Shown one piece after another: positions 46,136 through 59,065 of a stretch of DNA of 64,000 bases. The stretch comes from Dermatemys mawii. Taxonomy: Eukaryota; Chordata; Testudines; Dermatemydidae. A program made the translations under genes and the position numbers. Positions within the stretch are counted from its first letter, which is position 1, and the number at the start of each line of letters is the position of its first letter. The stretch is taken from assembly GCA_007922305.1 (NCBI GenBank), contig ML677351.1:8957558-9021557 (forward strand). Direction: 5' to 3'. The notes beneath the pieces are model-generated. The model was given only the letters and a program-made list of their open reading frames with translations, was not told where the DNA came from and did no database searches.

Positions 46136-49100
46136 TGCAATCTCCACCTCTTGCATCAAACACATGCACCACTTATTTGGTAGAAAAGAACATTTGGAGG
46201 ATATGTGGACCATAAAGTCTAGAATGAGATAGGCTGAAATTCTTGGCTTGATTAAATTAGTGTAGTAACAGTGACTTGAAAAAAGAAGTATTTTTTATTG
46301 ATTTTCATTAACATGCTGCCCTTCATTTCCAGGACCTTTGTCCTATGTCTCTGAGCACAGGCAAATAATTGGGAAAAAACTCAGATTAAAACTGAGTGAC
46401 ACAGAAAGTTTAATTTAAACTCTGGCTTTTCTCACTTAACTGTGAGTCACTGACAAAAAATTATGCTGGAGTCAATAGATCTATGTTGATTTACACCAGT
46501 GTAGGCTGTGCCCAGAAGTGAAAGGGAAAAGATCAATGGCATGTATTCTGCTGAAAATACCTACTACATAAATCAAAAAACACACATTATTGCTACTCTT
46601 CAGACTAGGTATATATGTGGTTATTCCATAATGCCATAATGAAAGGGGTTAAGCTGTTAAAAATAGATAACATGAAGGAACAGAGAAAATAAAAGCACAC
46701 CTGCCCTTACCAGTATGTACACTGACAAAGCTTTAACCAAATAGTATAGTGACAACTGTAGAAATGTTGCTATGACATAATCTATTACTTATTATGAATA
46801 AGGAACCTTGGATACTTCTTGTGACTCTAGTCAAGAGGGTTATACTGAGTCACTTTGCCTCACCCATTCAAACAAGCCATTCCACGTCTGGATGCAATTC
46901 CTCTCTCCTTTCCATTAAATTGGGATATTGACGAGACTACTGATTTGTTTAGTACACAGAAGTAATAATGGTAATAAGGAGACTTCTGTTGACAGCTATT
47001 AACGTATACGCCATCATCTGTACATGTATTTTTTTTCCCCAGAAATAATGGGAATATTTCAACCTTTGACAATTTTTAACACCAGAGATCCCCTCCAATG
47101 GGTATCTAACTTCATTGTAAGGTCCCTAAGTATCTTTAGAAGCCTGGCCCTTAATCCCTCTATGTTCCACTTTCTTCATCTATGCAACAAAGACAGTAAT
47201 ACTTATCTACACAGGTATGGCTGTGGACTTCTTTTTGTCATTTTGCAGAAGGAGAAACTGAAGGTCAGAGAGGTTAAGACTGAAATTTTCCAAATTGACC
47301 ACTGATACTCCAATTTCATAGACACTATAAAAAAAATAATAAGATTCTGACCAACTCCTTTCAAAAGATTTTTGTTCTGACTATTGTAACTCTTCAGTTA
47401 TTCTATACGCTAACATTATACATATAATATGACAATAGCTATGACTAATATTATCTGAAGCACTTGTATATCTATCCTGAAAGACCACGGTCAGCACAGA
47501 TAATCTGAAAGATTTCTCCCTGGTGTAGTATCTTACAATGTTATATCAAAATGACACATAAAAGGCCAAAGAGCATGCAACTCTTGTACTCAGTGCTGTG
47601 TCAAATCTATCACCAAGTAGTTAAGCTCCAAAGGACAGTGGAATAGGTTGCAGAATTCTGTACATTCTGTCCATCACAGTAAAGTAAAAAGCATATCACA
47701 CACCTGCTTTTCAGATATGACATGTTTTTGTGTAGCCTGTGTCATGCTACACTCACTTGTGAAATGTGTAGCCTGCAATAGCCAAACTGACAGATAAATG
47801 TTTATGGACAGAAGAGACCATTATGATCATCAAGTCTGACCTCTGATATAACACACGCCACAGAATTATACCCAGTGATTTCTGAATCAAGCTGATATGC
47901 TTTAGCTCAAACCAGAAGTTATCTTTTAGAAAGGTATTAAATACTGATTTAAAGACTTTCAAGGAAATCCTGACTCCACTAAAGTCAATAAGAGTTTTGA
48001 AATTCATGTCAGTGGAGCCATGATTTAATCTTAAATTCGTTACCATACTATGGGCTACAAAATGATGTAAACATTTTCAAAGTTTGAAAAAAAAAGTTTT
48101 CTATACTATTGTGAGTTGATTGTGTTCAAAATGAGCATAAGAAAGAAAAAGAACCATTTTGTTCAGCTATGATGTTCCAAAGGATGATTTCAAATGAATT
48201 TTCATATACTTGAGGTTGCCTTTAGAGGCCTAGTTGTATAAACTGTACACAAGGTTGGTGAGTACCTACGCATTAGAATAGTTGCATTGAACTCATACAA
48301 TTTCACTTTAGATAGCATAAACAATATAGGAATAGGAATGCATCAGTCCTAATGTCTAGAATATCTGTTTAATTTGAAAAACACCTTCAATTAACGCTGT
48401 CAAGACATTAAAATGCAGTTAAATTGTTTTAAGGAAAAAAAATCTATTTTCTCTTTTGGAAGATCCTTAGCCTCAATGTAAAATTGGTGCAGCGTTGAAC
48501 TACAACACTATCTTGGCATATAGAAGGAGCTCTAGGATTTCATTCATGTGCTGAAGCCATGAATAAGCTGCTTATCTGAAGTCTGCACTGCAGAACTAAT
48601 TTATGCCTGATGTTGAATTTATAGGTTTGCGAGTTTTCTTAAGAACAGCATCTTTGCAGAAAAAAATATTATTCCATGGCCCCCTTTTCGTTATTCCTAT
48701 TAGATAAAGAATATATTCTCATATGTTCATTACTCCGAAGGACTATATCACAGTAGGAAGTAATTCTATATTAGGTATTCTTTGGTTTATAAGAAAGCTC
48801 ATGAAAGTAATAGGCAGGCTTCCATTCATGAAATATTCCTGCTACATAACATAGATCTCTATATTATATATGACTTACATGGGTTCTGCTGGGTTGTCGG
48901 CACTTTTGAAAATCAGGCAGCTTCTTTAGGTAACTTAGTACGGATGCAAGATGACGACTAATTTTTGGTTCCTATTTTGGAGAATCTTGGCCAATGTGTA
49001 TATATCTATAACAGATGAATATTAAACCTGCCTCATATATTTCTCATTAATCATTTTATATTACTTATTTTCTGTTACTTTTATTCATACATAAATGAAT

Positions 49101-49264
49101 GCAGTATCCTTTACTGATGGACTAACCTTGAAAAGTTTGGTCTAAGTGAGTTTAAAGGAGGTATGTAAATAAAGAGTGTGTAATCAAGGGAATGAAGTGT
49201 ATAGAGGCTGCAAGCAGGGAACACTTAGGATAGGCTTGGGAAGAAGTAGTGAGTTGGAAGAAAT
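46136..49264. other. AT-rich noncoding DNA with small SINE and CR1 fragments
   Basis: Weak MIR-like pieces lie at 47130-47215 (CTATGTTCCACTTTCTTCATCTATG) and 47249-47283 (GGAGAAACTGAAGGTCAGAGAGG, reversed). A CR1-type tail piece lies at 47800-47905. A TAGGCACTTTTGAAAATCAGG piece of another dispersed family lies near 48895. No exon or gene seen. Confidence 0.5.
47800..47905 (-). mobile_element. CR1-type tail fragment, antisense
   Basis: AGAGACCATTATGATCATCAAGTCTGACCTC followed by ATAACACACGCCACAGAAT is the reverse of the GAGGTCAGACTAGATGATCATAATGG tail. The same piece lies at 58930, also reversed. Confidence 0.6.
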
Positions 49265-49272
49265 ATGGGAAG

Positions 49273-50042
49273 CAGGACCAGTGCAAGGACATTTTGCAGC
49301 CTAGGCGAAACTTCCACCTTGCGCCCCTCCCCTTCCCTCCTCCCAGAGCATCGCTTATTATAAACTTTCAAAATACTTTCAAAAATACACCCTTTTTAGT
49401 CACGTATACTTCCTTCCTTCACTCTTTCATATCAAAATCTATTGCATTTTATTCTACCTTTAGAATATCCAATTATTATTATTATTAATAAAATTTATAA
49501 AATTAGAATGGCAGATACTTCATCATACAACAACTGACAATATCAATATGACAAATTTCAACAACCTACACGCATATTTGCACAAAAACATATACACTCA
49601 AATACTTAACATACACACACAATTGACACAAAGTATTAGAGAAATGAAACAGCAGCACTTGCCAGAGTCTTAGATCTGAAACAACGCAACAAAAATAGTT
49701 AGCCTCATTTGACAACCTCCAAAACCTAGTAAACTTAGCATTATAAAAAGCCTCTCAGAACAGGTAATGGCTTTGCGTGATGACAAAAATGACATCATTG
49801 CCAGTTTGTACCATAGAGAAGCAGTATGCTTGTGCCCACAACAGAGCGGGTGTAGGCTATAGCTGTAATGTACAAGAGAACAACAAGTTAAAATGCACAT
49901 TCAATGGCGTTTCTCTTTTCTTTATTCATTCGTTTTCCAGCAATAGCGTACAAAAAAAAATGTTGGGCACTGCTTTTTGGCGCACCCAAATCTTGGTGCC
50001 CTAGGCGGCCGCCTAGTTTGCCTAGTGGTTACACCTTCCCAG
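49273..50042. mobile_element. Non-autonomous hAT element, 770 bp, with perfect 8-bp duplication
   Basis: The left end CAGGACCAGTGCAAGGAC and the inverted right end CTGGGAAGGTGTAACC correspond imperfectly. Nearby subterminal GCCTAGGCGAAAC and GCCCTAGGCGGCCGCCTAG are typical of this turtle family. The flanks are ATGGGAAG at 49265-49272 and again at 50043-50050, an exact 8-bp duplication. The interior is AT-rich without a transposase; the two short open frames (49249-49488, 49670-49900) have no hAT motif. An (ATT)n run lies at 49471-49487. Confidence 0.85.
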
Positions 50043-50050
50043 ATGGGAAG

Positions 50051-52127
50051 GCAAGGCTTTGCAAGTGACAACCAGAGCCAGTGGTAAATTATTATTATTA
50101 TTTTTTTAATTATTTGAAAATGCTACATTTGTCAAAACTGAAACTGTTTGAAGGAAAAAGTGGCTTTAGATGAATTTCCTGTTTTGGAAGAAAAACATTT
50201 TTTTAAAGTTTCAAAATTTTTGAAATGTTATTTTGACATTTTTGAAATGAAAAGGTTCTGTTTTTTTGGACTGATATGTCTTTTCATTTCATAATTTAGG
50301 TTAATTTATAGTTTAAAAAGGGTCAAAATCAAAATCTTCTGAAATGATCAAAATATAAATGCTCTGATTGATCCAATCTAAATTTTTCCCACATTTTCCA
50401 TTCATGAAAATTTGACATTTTAATTTATTGTCCTCATTTGGGACAGAGTGTTTTGGTTTGGTTTGAATCTCAAAAATTCTTGTGGATGGAAAAAAACAGT
50501 TCCCCCCCTAGCTCCAGTTGAGAACTTGAACTTGATGTACAAGCATTACATGAGTAATGTGGTCTGAACAATAAGATAGGAATATCTTTAGGGTGAGAAT
50601 TTGAAAAGCAATCCCTGAGCACTGGCCAAATGCTTCTCCAGTTAAATCAATGATAAAATTTGCATTGGAATGAGTGGCAGCAGAGTAAATAGACAGAAGT
50701 TCAGTGCTTTAGAAAACCCAATGCTTAATATTTATATTTCTGTGATTTGGGGGGGAGGGTTGTTTTTTTGCTTCCACCCTTTCCTTTAATATGTTTCCAT
50801 GGCTGCATGCTGGTGACTTTGGGTCTTGACCCTACTGAAAGTCAAAAGGAGATTTTTTTTTGTTGACTTCAATAGGACTGGGATTTTATCTTTGAGTTTT
50901 AGGATGATAGATGATTTGTAATAATGCCAAAATTTAGACTAGCAGCATATTTCTCTTCTCACCAGGTGTATACCAGTGTAAATCAATTGACTACTCTGGT
51001 GTAAATGAAAATAGAAGCAGGCACTGTCTTCTATGCTTATTGAAACAAAATCTCTGAATGTTCTCTGTCTATTGTATATCTTTACGAGATTTGCAATTAA
51101 TTTATGAATGAATGTTTGTAGTTCCTTTTCATACAGAGCTTAGAAGATGCAAAGTTCAATGCAAATGCTATATAATGTTATTTTGAAATAGTGGCTTTTT
51201 GATTCCATAACCTTCATTCAGCAACTCAGGGAATCTCAGATTAATAAAAATATGTTTGACATCAAAATCCAAACATATTTAGAATTTAATAATTTTCAGT
51301 TTCACTGTTTAAAACCAATGAACAAGAAAATAATTTACAAGTTAAAAAATAATTTACAAGTAACCAAGATTTGCAAACCAGCTATTTTATATCTGGTTAG
51401 AAAACTTGGTCAGAATCTGCAGTACTTTTTATATTGTTTCCTGAGCCATTCTGATCTGTGTCCCCTGCCAGTTATTAGGTGTGACATATGTGCATGTGTT
51501 ATTTCATACACTAGCAGAACCAGAAGGGCAGTGAAAGGTATTAGTTCCTTCCACTTCCATGGAAAAAGCTCAAAGGATGATAGATTTTCATTTCCGTATT
51601 AACAAGCAACTTTCACAATCCACTGGAGTTAAAAAATGTGTGGCTTTTTAATACTGGTTGGCTATGTACAGTAGTATTCATGAATTTTCATGACTGGTTC
51701 TTAAGCCAATATCCCAAGAGTATAACAGAGCAAAGCATGAGGTAAAGCACCGGAATAAGGAAATATTTTATACAGCTAAATTTCCCCATAGCAAAGCTTA
51801 GCTTCATTCTTTGGGCCTCATGCTGAAAAATTCATAATTGCTAGAGCTGATCAAAAAACAACCTATTTTTGTGTAAAAAATAAAATTTAGAAATTGTCAT
51901 TTTTTTCTTTTTTTCTCTGCCTTTTAAAAAAGGGCATTTAAAACATTACAAATACATGATCTTTCTTTTTATTTAAGGAAAATCTCGTAAATGAAAACTG
52001 TTTAACCATTTTGATAACATTTTCAATAAAGTATTCAATAAAAACCTGAAAAACAACCAAAAAGAGGTACAGCATTTTTCATAATTATTCTGACAATGTC
52101 AATTTTTCCTGAAGTGACAGAGAGTCC
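50051..52127. other. AT-rich noncoding DNA with a TTTTGAAA-type low-complexity tract
   Basis: 50095-50470 is made of recurring CATTTTTGAAATG, TTCAAAATTTTTGAAATG and TGACATTTT pieces, a self-complementary A/T-rich tract. 51850-52060 is similar. A palindromic GTGTATACCAGTGTAAATC repeat piece is at 50967. No gene; the 116-codon frame at 51252-51602 shows no motif. Confidence 0.5.
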
Positions 52128-52308
52128 TGTGGCACCTTAAAGACTAACTAAAGTATGAGAGCATAAGCTTTTGTGGGCTAATATCCACTTCATCGGATGC
52201 AAGCAGTGGAAGTATCCAGGGGCAGGAATAAATAAGAGGCAAGGGCCAGGTTAGAGATAACAAGGTTAGGCCGGCCTGATTAGACTAACCTTGTTATCTC
52301 TAACCTGG
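52128..52308. mobile_element. Foldback retroposon fragment
   Basis: It starts with AGAGAGTCCTGTGGCACC, the reverse of the tail of a common turtle retroposon, and runs through CCACTTCATCGGATGCAAG and CCAGGGGCAGGAATAAATAAG. Its distal part carries a perfect 24-bp inverted repeat: arms 52246-52269 and 52285-52308, separated by 15 nt. The element thus folds back on itself. It is related to the left part of the element at 45114. Confidence 0.7.
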
Positions 52309-54946
52309 CAACAACATTTGGCAACATTTGGCAACAACTATTGATTGTTGTTAATGCAAGCTAGACCATCACATTTTAATGTTTTTAAATGTTTTAATGT
52401 TTAATGTTTAATGTTTTTTGAACATATATGGATTGACTTTATACATGTATGCATACAGTATTTAAAATACAAATCAAGGACTGAACTCCCTGCTGTATTT
52501 TTGGTTCATTTTCAGCTGCCAGGAAAGTTTTGAATATTGGAGGTGTATGGACTCAACTCTACAAGGGGCAGATTTTTAATCAGCAGGAAGTTAGGTGCCT
52601 AAAATGTTTTTTAAAAAAGCACTGAGTGCTCTCAACTCCTACAGAAGATAATAGAGACAGAGGAAGCTCACCTCATTATACTATTGGGTCCCTTACCAAT
52701 CAGTGGTACATTTATTTCCTGATCAAAAACACAAAATTGAACTTACTCTTGTTACTAGATTTTAATTTCTAGACATCCTACAGGGAACACCATTTGAGCA
52801 ATATAAAACTGAAAATAATTGCAGCAGAGAGCGAGACTTCCTAGTCATCAGCTTCATGAATATTTAGTATTCACATCAGTATTATAATCACACATGCAAT
52901 TACAAACATTCCCAGTCATTCTAGAAGAAAGAATAAATGACAGACAGACTGCTCTTTATCTTCAAAACAATGGTGTAAAGACTCCATGGTCTTTTGGGTT
53001 TCCCATAATTTCTGATCACCGCACGCATACACATACACACACACAAACTTAGCATCTTTTATTTCTATGTTTTTGTTACCTCAGGGAAATCACATGACAG
53101 TTCAAAATAGTTTAAAATTCCTGAAAGTTGGAAGAGAAAATCCTGAACCTTTCTCAGCACAATGGGCTGTTGGATTCCATTTTTGGGGGGGAGGGCAGAG
53201 CGGGGTGGGTGGACTTTTCCTAAATGGGGTGCAAACCTGCAATGTGCTGAGAGATGATGAATGCCTCACTCTTATTAGAGAAAATGAGAATTCAGGCACC
53301 AACACCTGCAGGATCAGGCCCACCCTATGTAAAAACAGTAACCAATGTAATGGAAAATGAGAATCTTTCTATATAAGGTTTTTGAACCACTTTAGATGAT
53401 TTATTTGTTTTAATATGGGCATATCCCTAGACTCTGCTACACTCACATTCAATGTTGCTAAAAATAGGGATGCAAAAACATTCTAAGCTACCTATATGCC
53501 TCCCCCAGTCCTGCAGCCAGTGCAGTGCCAAACCTGTCGAGCTCCACCATACTTCTCTACATCACACCAGCTAGAAAAGTCCCACAAACCCATTCATCAA
53601 CCAGAAACTGATGCAATTCGAAAAGCTCTAACTCTATATTTCCAGCACCCAACTAGTTCTGGCCCCTAACATGCCTCCTGCACCAGAGGGAAAGTGCGAC
53701 AGCATGGGGTTAGTATAAAAAATGGCTATGCCAGTTTTTCAGCAGCCTGGGATTTCTTCACACTGAATAAATCTTTAATGTCACTTTGAGCTTTTCCAGC
53801 AGTGGAAAAGGGCGTTATTGGGGCTGAACTTTTGGCCCTGTATCTCAATTATTGAATTTTTAGATTGTCTCAAAACTTACAGAAAGGATACCATTTCAAT
53901 TCTTTATTAGGTTTTTATAGTAATTTCCAGAGAATTCCAGTATACTCTATAGAAACCTATTGCTTTTACATATATTAAATTCTACAAGAATTTTCCTGGG
54001 GGGCAGATCAACTAAAGTGACCCTCTTCCCACATGTGAAATTCTCATTGCTATTAATGGGAGTTTTACAGGTGGCATCTGTATTTATTTTCATTTCATTC
54101 TATATTGTAGTTATATTTGCACTGATACTTGTATTTAATGCAGGACTAAAATCCTTGTTTCACATTCAAAGATTGAATTTAAGGCCAGATCGTCAGCTGA
54201 TGTAAATCAAAACAGCTTCACTGGCATCAATGGACTGGAGGGGTTGCAGTTCTTCTACAAAGACAGCTACTTCTTCCATTGTTCCTCCTGTGGTTTGCCA
54301 GCACGAAGCCCTCATCTGTCAGAATTTAACTGCTAATTTTCTTGCTTTGTGGAGTTTGCATTGGTGAGGTATTATGCTTAGCAACTTTAATTGTAAATCT
54401 AGTTTTTGTTGAGTATTATAAGTTATAGATGCTGGTTTTGGAACACATATTACTTCCTAAAATCAGGCAAAAAATATATATGTTTACATTATAATCCCCT
54501 GTTCCTACTACCAGTGGTCAAACTCTACAAGGTGCGTGACAAGTTGGGGACAAGCTACCCCTTATCTCTCTCCTAGAACTCAGCAGTTCACCCTACTATA
54601 GACTGGGTCACCAGGCTACAACACTCCCTATTCACACTGTATTGTCATGACTACAAAGCAAAAAGTGCTTTACTCCCCTTTGCAGTCCCTCATGAGTGCA
54701 CCACTCAGGTGACAGATTTCACTACCTTCTCCTTTTTCTGGCTAAGACCCTGCTGTACTACCACTCAGCCTGGATCCAGGGGTGGCATCCCCCCTGCTTC
54801 CAACCATATTAACTGGGTAGGCCCAACTGCATTTGATACCCGGAAGGTATTTCTCTCTGGCTGCCTGTGACCAGCAGTTCATTAAAGTGACTTAAAACAG
54901 CTCCCTTCAAACTGACATATTCTCCATTCTACTGAAGGCACACAAG
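52309..54946. other. AT-rich noncoding DNA with small repeats
   Basis: Right after the foldback lie short tandem pieces GGCAACATTTGGCAACA (52306-52340) and AATGTTT units (52378-52425). 53224-53325 is a dispersed-repeat piece (AATGTGCTGAGAG...CTGCAGGATCAGGCCC). 54180-54245 is a GCCAGATCGTCAGCTGATG piece. A G-run (GGGGGGGAGG) at 53185 drives opposed chance frames of 97 and 73 codons. No gene seen. Confidence 0.45.
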
Positions 54947-54948
54947 TA

Positions 54949-55248
54949 GTGTTGCCAACTCTCATGATTTTATCATGAGTCTCATTGTTTGCGTTGAAGT
55001 CCCAGCTCCTTTAGTAAAGTGGATATGTGATGATTCCAGCCTGCATTCTTAATGAAAAAGTAAATTTTTAGCTGTCCTTGTTGTGGAGAAAGCTTCATTA
55101 TGTGACCCCAAGGCAACCCTAAAGGCTCAAAAAGCAGAAAGCAAATAAAAATCTGTTATTTTTACATTATAATCTCATGATTTTAAAGCCAATCTCATGA
55201 TTTTTGGTAAGCCTGGCTCATGGTTTTTTAAACAGTTGGGGTTGGCAG
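54949..55248 (+). mobile_element. MITE with GTTGCCAACTCTCATGATTTTATC left end, about 300 bp
   Basis: The left end GTGTTGCCAACTC and the inverted right end CTGCCAACCCCAACTG correspond. TA occurs at both flanks (54947-54948 and 55249-55250), which would fit a TA target duplication. The internal AATCTCATGATTTTA and CTCATGATTTTTGG are repeated near the right end. It is a member of the same family as 24692-24930. Confidence 0.6.
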
Positions 55249-55250
55249 TA

Positions 55251-57540
55251 CCGAAACAGGAAGAAAGGGTTAAAACTCCAAGAGACTCTCTACTTGCCTA
55301 AGTTTTGACTGGCAAAACTCAAGCAAGCTGAGCTGCCTCAGACATATCCTGCCGATCCCTTGCCATAGGGCCACAACCCTGCTGTCATCTCTACCTAACT
55401 CTGGGAAGGGAGATAAACTGTAGGTGGAGAGTGTCTCTCCCTGAGCATCTGCTACCCACTTTCTGCTTCTCCTTTCCCCTTTTCCTCTGAATTTAGGAAA
55501 ATAGGTATGTTCATCTGACTGGACAAAGGTATATAGTTATTTCCTAATGTCTAGCTCACATATTGTTCCTTCATAGTTGATATTCACCCTGGAGTTTCCT
55601 TATCTCTGTCATTGTTTGGTTTCCTACCTTACAGCCTTCTTGGATTTAATTCCATTCAGTCAGACAATAATATCAAGCAGGTAACCTGAGGTGCATACAA
55701 TATCCATAAACAATAATACAGATCTTTTTTTTTCTCCCCCAGGTGTGTATTTGCACAGGGGATTGGCATGAGACCAACACCTGCAGGTTCACTTGCAGGT
55801 TCCATGTTAACTATCCACAAAAGTTAGCACATTGCCCAGTTACTGGGAACCCTGTCTTGCCTTGGATGTCTTAATTAATGTATTTATTTACAAGGGGGAA
55901 GAATTTCAAGGGCACAAAGGGTTGTTAGATTTCCCACTCCCAATGAATCTCTCCTAGGCCTACATTCTGTATCACCCTGCCTTCATTGTCATCCCCTCTG
56001 CACTTGATGAGGCACTGTTTTCTCATAATATCAGACCTGTGGGGCAGAAGGGAAGGTTAATATCAAATCACTACAGCCAAGTTGTGTTTTATTTTTCTTG
56101 TTCTTATTTAAAAGCTTAGTAAGTGCTGCACAGTTTGCAAAGATTGTTTTGATGGCTTTTGCCTAATTCCTTATTTATCTCTCGATGATCATGGCATTAG
56201 CCAGGATCTTAAACTAACCTTCAGGCTGCTGTTTGCCTAGGACTCTGATATTGATTGTTATTTGACATTTGTAGCTTGCTGTCTTTATTGACCACTCATT
56301 ATATTGCTACATTAAATCATGCTTTAAAAAGTAAAGATTGTTACAGCATCCCACTCTCACCAGTTCACTTTTTTTAGGGTTTTTTTTCCCCTCAGGACTG
56401 TTCTTAAAGCTGCACTCCTGAGTCCTGACATTTAAAGCTTTCTATAGGCCAGCCATATCCTATCTACCAGATTGCTTTTCAGATCCTCTAATCCCTCTAG
56501 ACTCCATCTCAGCTCTTCTGTTCTCAGTTAGCAAGTCTCTCCTGTGTTCCCAATGCTGGAATAAGAGAACATGGGGATATATTTTTCTCTATGATAATTA
56601 CCTCCTCCACCTTCTTGCTAATCTACAACCTTAATAAGTTGAGATCAGCCTTTGGCATGCACAAGTTTCTTTTTCTTCTTACCCAAAGTACAGTGTGCCA
56701 TCTTGAATTTGACTCACTTCCTCTTGATGCTTGACACTGACAGGTTGGCCAAAGGATCAATATAAAACACATTATTTGCACATTATTTGCACTCATTGTG
56801 ACTTCACAGAGTGCATATAGACGATATCCTGGTGAATAAACAAGTTATTAGAGTGCATGTTCTATACATGTAATACTAGCTAAAGGTAAATTCTAGGATT
56901 TTTGAGGACTGAATTACAGCACCCCCAACCCTTACACGTATGAGAAATGTGGAATATATTGGGCCAGATTCTCAGCTCATGTGCATGGACACAGCTCTTT
57001 TGACTTTTTGAGAAAAGTGTATCAGATTAGCATATCATTTTGTGCTGGCATTTCAGCATAGTCAAAATTTTATCCAAAATATTATTGGCCTCATTCTGCT
57101 CCCTTTCTTAGATTGAGCAGTACCTGACTTTACAAGCCATCTCATTGAAATCAGTAAGAATACTGGTGGAATAAGGTACTATTCAATGTGGCATAACTGA
57201 GCTATGTATAACTAACATTCTGCCACACATTCTGACACTGAGTAATACTTTTCCTTGTGAGAATTCCCTTTTAATTCAATATGACTGACTCAGACTGAAT
57301 AGGCATAGTAAAGCACGGTCCTAAATTAATCACGCAATGCTACAGAACGTAGAAAAATATTTACGTGAGACATCTAGGATACTCTTCCATTTTTTCCTGG
57401 TCCTACACCGCAGACAGAAGAGCTGGTGTGTACCACTGGTGAGTCTCAACTGTTTACTGCAGCTCTAGACTTGTTTTCTGAAATGTGTGTGATCGTTTCT
57501 TTGGGATGCATGCCAGATAAGCAATATTGCAAAACTTTAG
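55251..57540. other. Noncoding DNA, nothing firm recognised
   Basis: No exon seen. Dispersed-repeat pieces include GGGCCAGATTCTCAGCTCATG at 56958 and CTCATTGAAATCAGTAAGAAT near 57142. The rest is moderately AT-rich spacer. Confidence 0.45.
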
Positions 57541-57916
57541 TACATCAGCCCTATGAAGTGTTGCTGGCAGAGACGTTGAAGGCACTTAATTTAATTAGAT
57601 GAGGCTGCCATTGTTGAAACTGCTGAATATAGTATTTTTGACTGAGCCAAGGAAAATCTAATTTATTAGACCTTTGAAACTGTGCTGCACTATTGTTATT
57701 GTGTTTTCTCACAGCAACTGCAACATTTTGAATATAAATTCTGAGTCCCACTGAAAGCAGTATTTCACTTTTCTGATCTGCACATCTTGCTAATGAGCCG
57801 AGGTTGCTGGGTTTTTTTTTTCTTCTCCTGCAGTGAGACTGCATTATCTTCCTGGCTACCACAGCATGGCATATGATTTTACACCTGATGCCCTGTAAGC
57901 CAATAGCCAAGCCCAA
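57541..57916. other. Unassigned stretch with a 121-codon minus-strand frame
   Basis: The minus-strand frame reads MGLAIGLQGIRCK... with a basic RRRKKK segment made by a T-run, and no recognisable domain. No repeat motif is present, and the sequence looks more evenly composed than its flanks. It may be a conserved noncoding element or nothing; I do not call a gene. Confidence 0.3.
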
Positions 57917-58474
57917 AGCTACTGCTTTTTATCACAGTTGCATCCTGTAGGGACAAATTACACTATGTTTTTGCAGTACAATGGCATTGTCTCCTGCTAA
58001 TATGGAGACTAATGTATTATATCTAAGGATAGGATCGGGGGTAGAGGGGACCAAAAAAAACCAAAACAAAAAACCCACAAACCTTGTGACCATTATTAAT
58101 CAGAATATGAAACTCGGAGAGGAAAAGTAAATCAGAACTTTCAGAAAGTTCTCAGTTCCATAGTACATGCTTCAACTTTATGTGAGAAACTAGCATTAAT
58201 GCAGTATTATGACTGAGGGATCAAGCACTCAAGTCAGTGAATTCCTGAAATCATTTTCTCTATAATACCATAGAATATATCATTGTTCAAATAGTGCAAA
58301 AGATAATGTAACTAGGTTCCACTGCAATAAACACTGGAGTTTCTTAAAAATCTTAAAGCCAGTACTCACATAGTGGGATTGATTCTGATCTAAACTCCAG
58401 CAGCTTTGCAATAGTGTGACTCTACTGGGGAAAATTCTGATCTGAATTACTCATGTCAGTTAGGTACTATGTGA

Positions 58475-58640
58475 TCTATGGAGAAATGGAACTAGAGCTC
58501 TTAAATGATTTGCCAAAGGTCACACAGGAATTCTGTGGCCCAGCCAGCAATTACATCCAAGGTGAAATCCTGGCAACATTGAAGTTAATGGCAAAACTTC
58601 CACTGACTTCAACAGGGCCAGGATTTTACCCAGATCTCCA
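58475..58640. repeat. MIR-like piece (reverse) and palindromic dispersed repeat
   Basis: GAAATGGAACTAG...TTGCCAAAGGTCACACAGGAATTCTGTGG (58480-58540) resembles a reversed MIR tail. Directly after it is TCCTGGCAACATTGAAGTTAATGG...CACTGACTTCAACAGGGCCAGGATTTTACCC (58567-58631), a long imperfect palindrome of the dispersed group. Confidence 0.55.
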
Positions 58641-58924
58641 TGTCCTTGTTTCTATGCCTCAGCACCATGAACATCTATTTTCCTTGCACAGAGCCATGTC
58701 AGGATGGCAAGACACTGACAGATCATTGTTTTCAGACTATTAATTTCAATTTTGCCTTTGACTAGTCACAATTTATGGTGTATATTTTATCATCTTAATC
58801 ACATGGTGTATTTTTTTCCCCTGACCAGATAATGATTTTTTAAATAAGACTAAAAGAATAAAAATAATATATTGCACTTTTGGTATCAATTTTCAGATGC
58901 TCAAACTTCTGAGATTTGCATAGA

Positions 58925-59065
58925 GACACAGACTGTAAAAGCCAGACGGAATAGTTATGATCATCTAGTCTGACCTCATGCATATCACAGGCCATAGACT
59001 GCTGACTTTAACTTCCAGGCATTGGATCTTGTAGTACCTTTGCCTGCTAGATAAGAGTCCTCCAG
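58925..59065 (-). mobile_element. CR1-type tail fragment, antisense
   Basis: GACTGTAAAAGCCAGACGGAATAGTTATGATCATCTAGTCTGACCTC then ATCACAGGCCATAGACTGC is the reversed tail of the CR1 subfamily at 8275. Truncated. Confidence 0.65.

Noticed and set aside
57551..57916. 121-codon minus-strand frame as a gene
   Set aside because: No family motif; the basic RRRKKK stretch comes from a T-run, and no upstream or downstream exon is visible.
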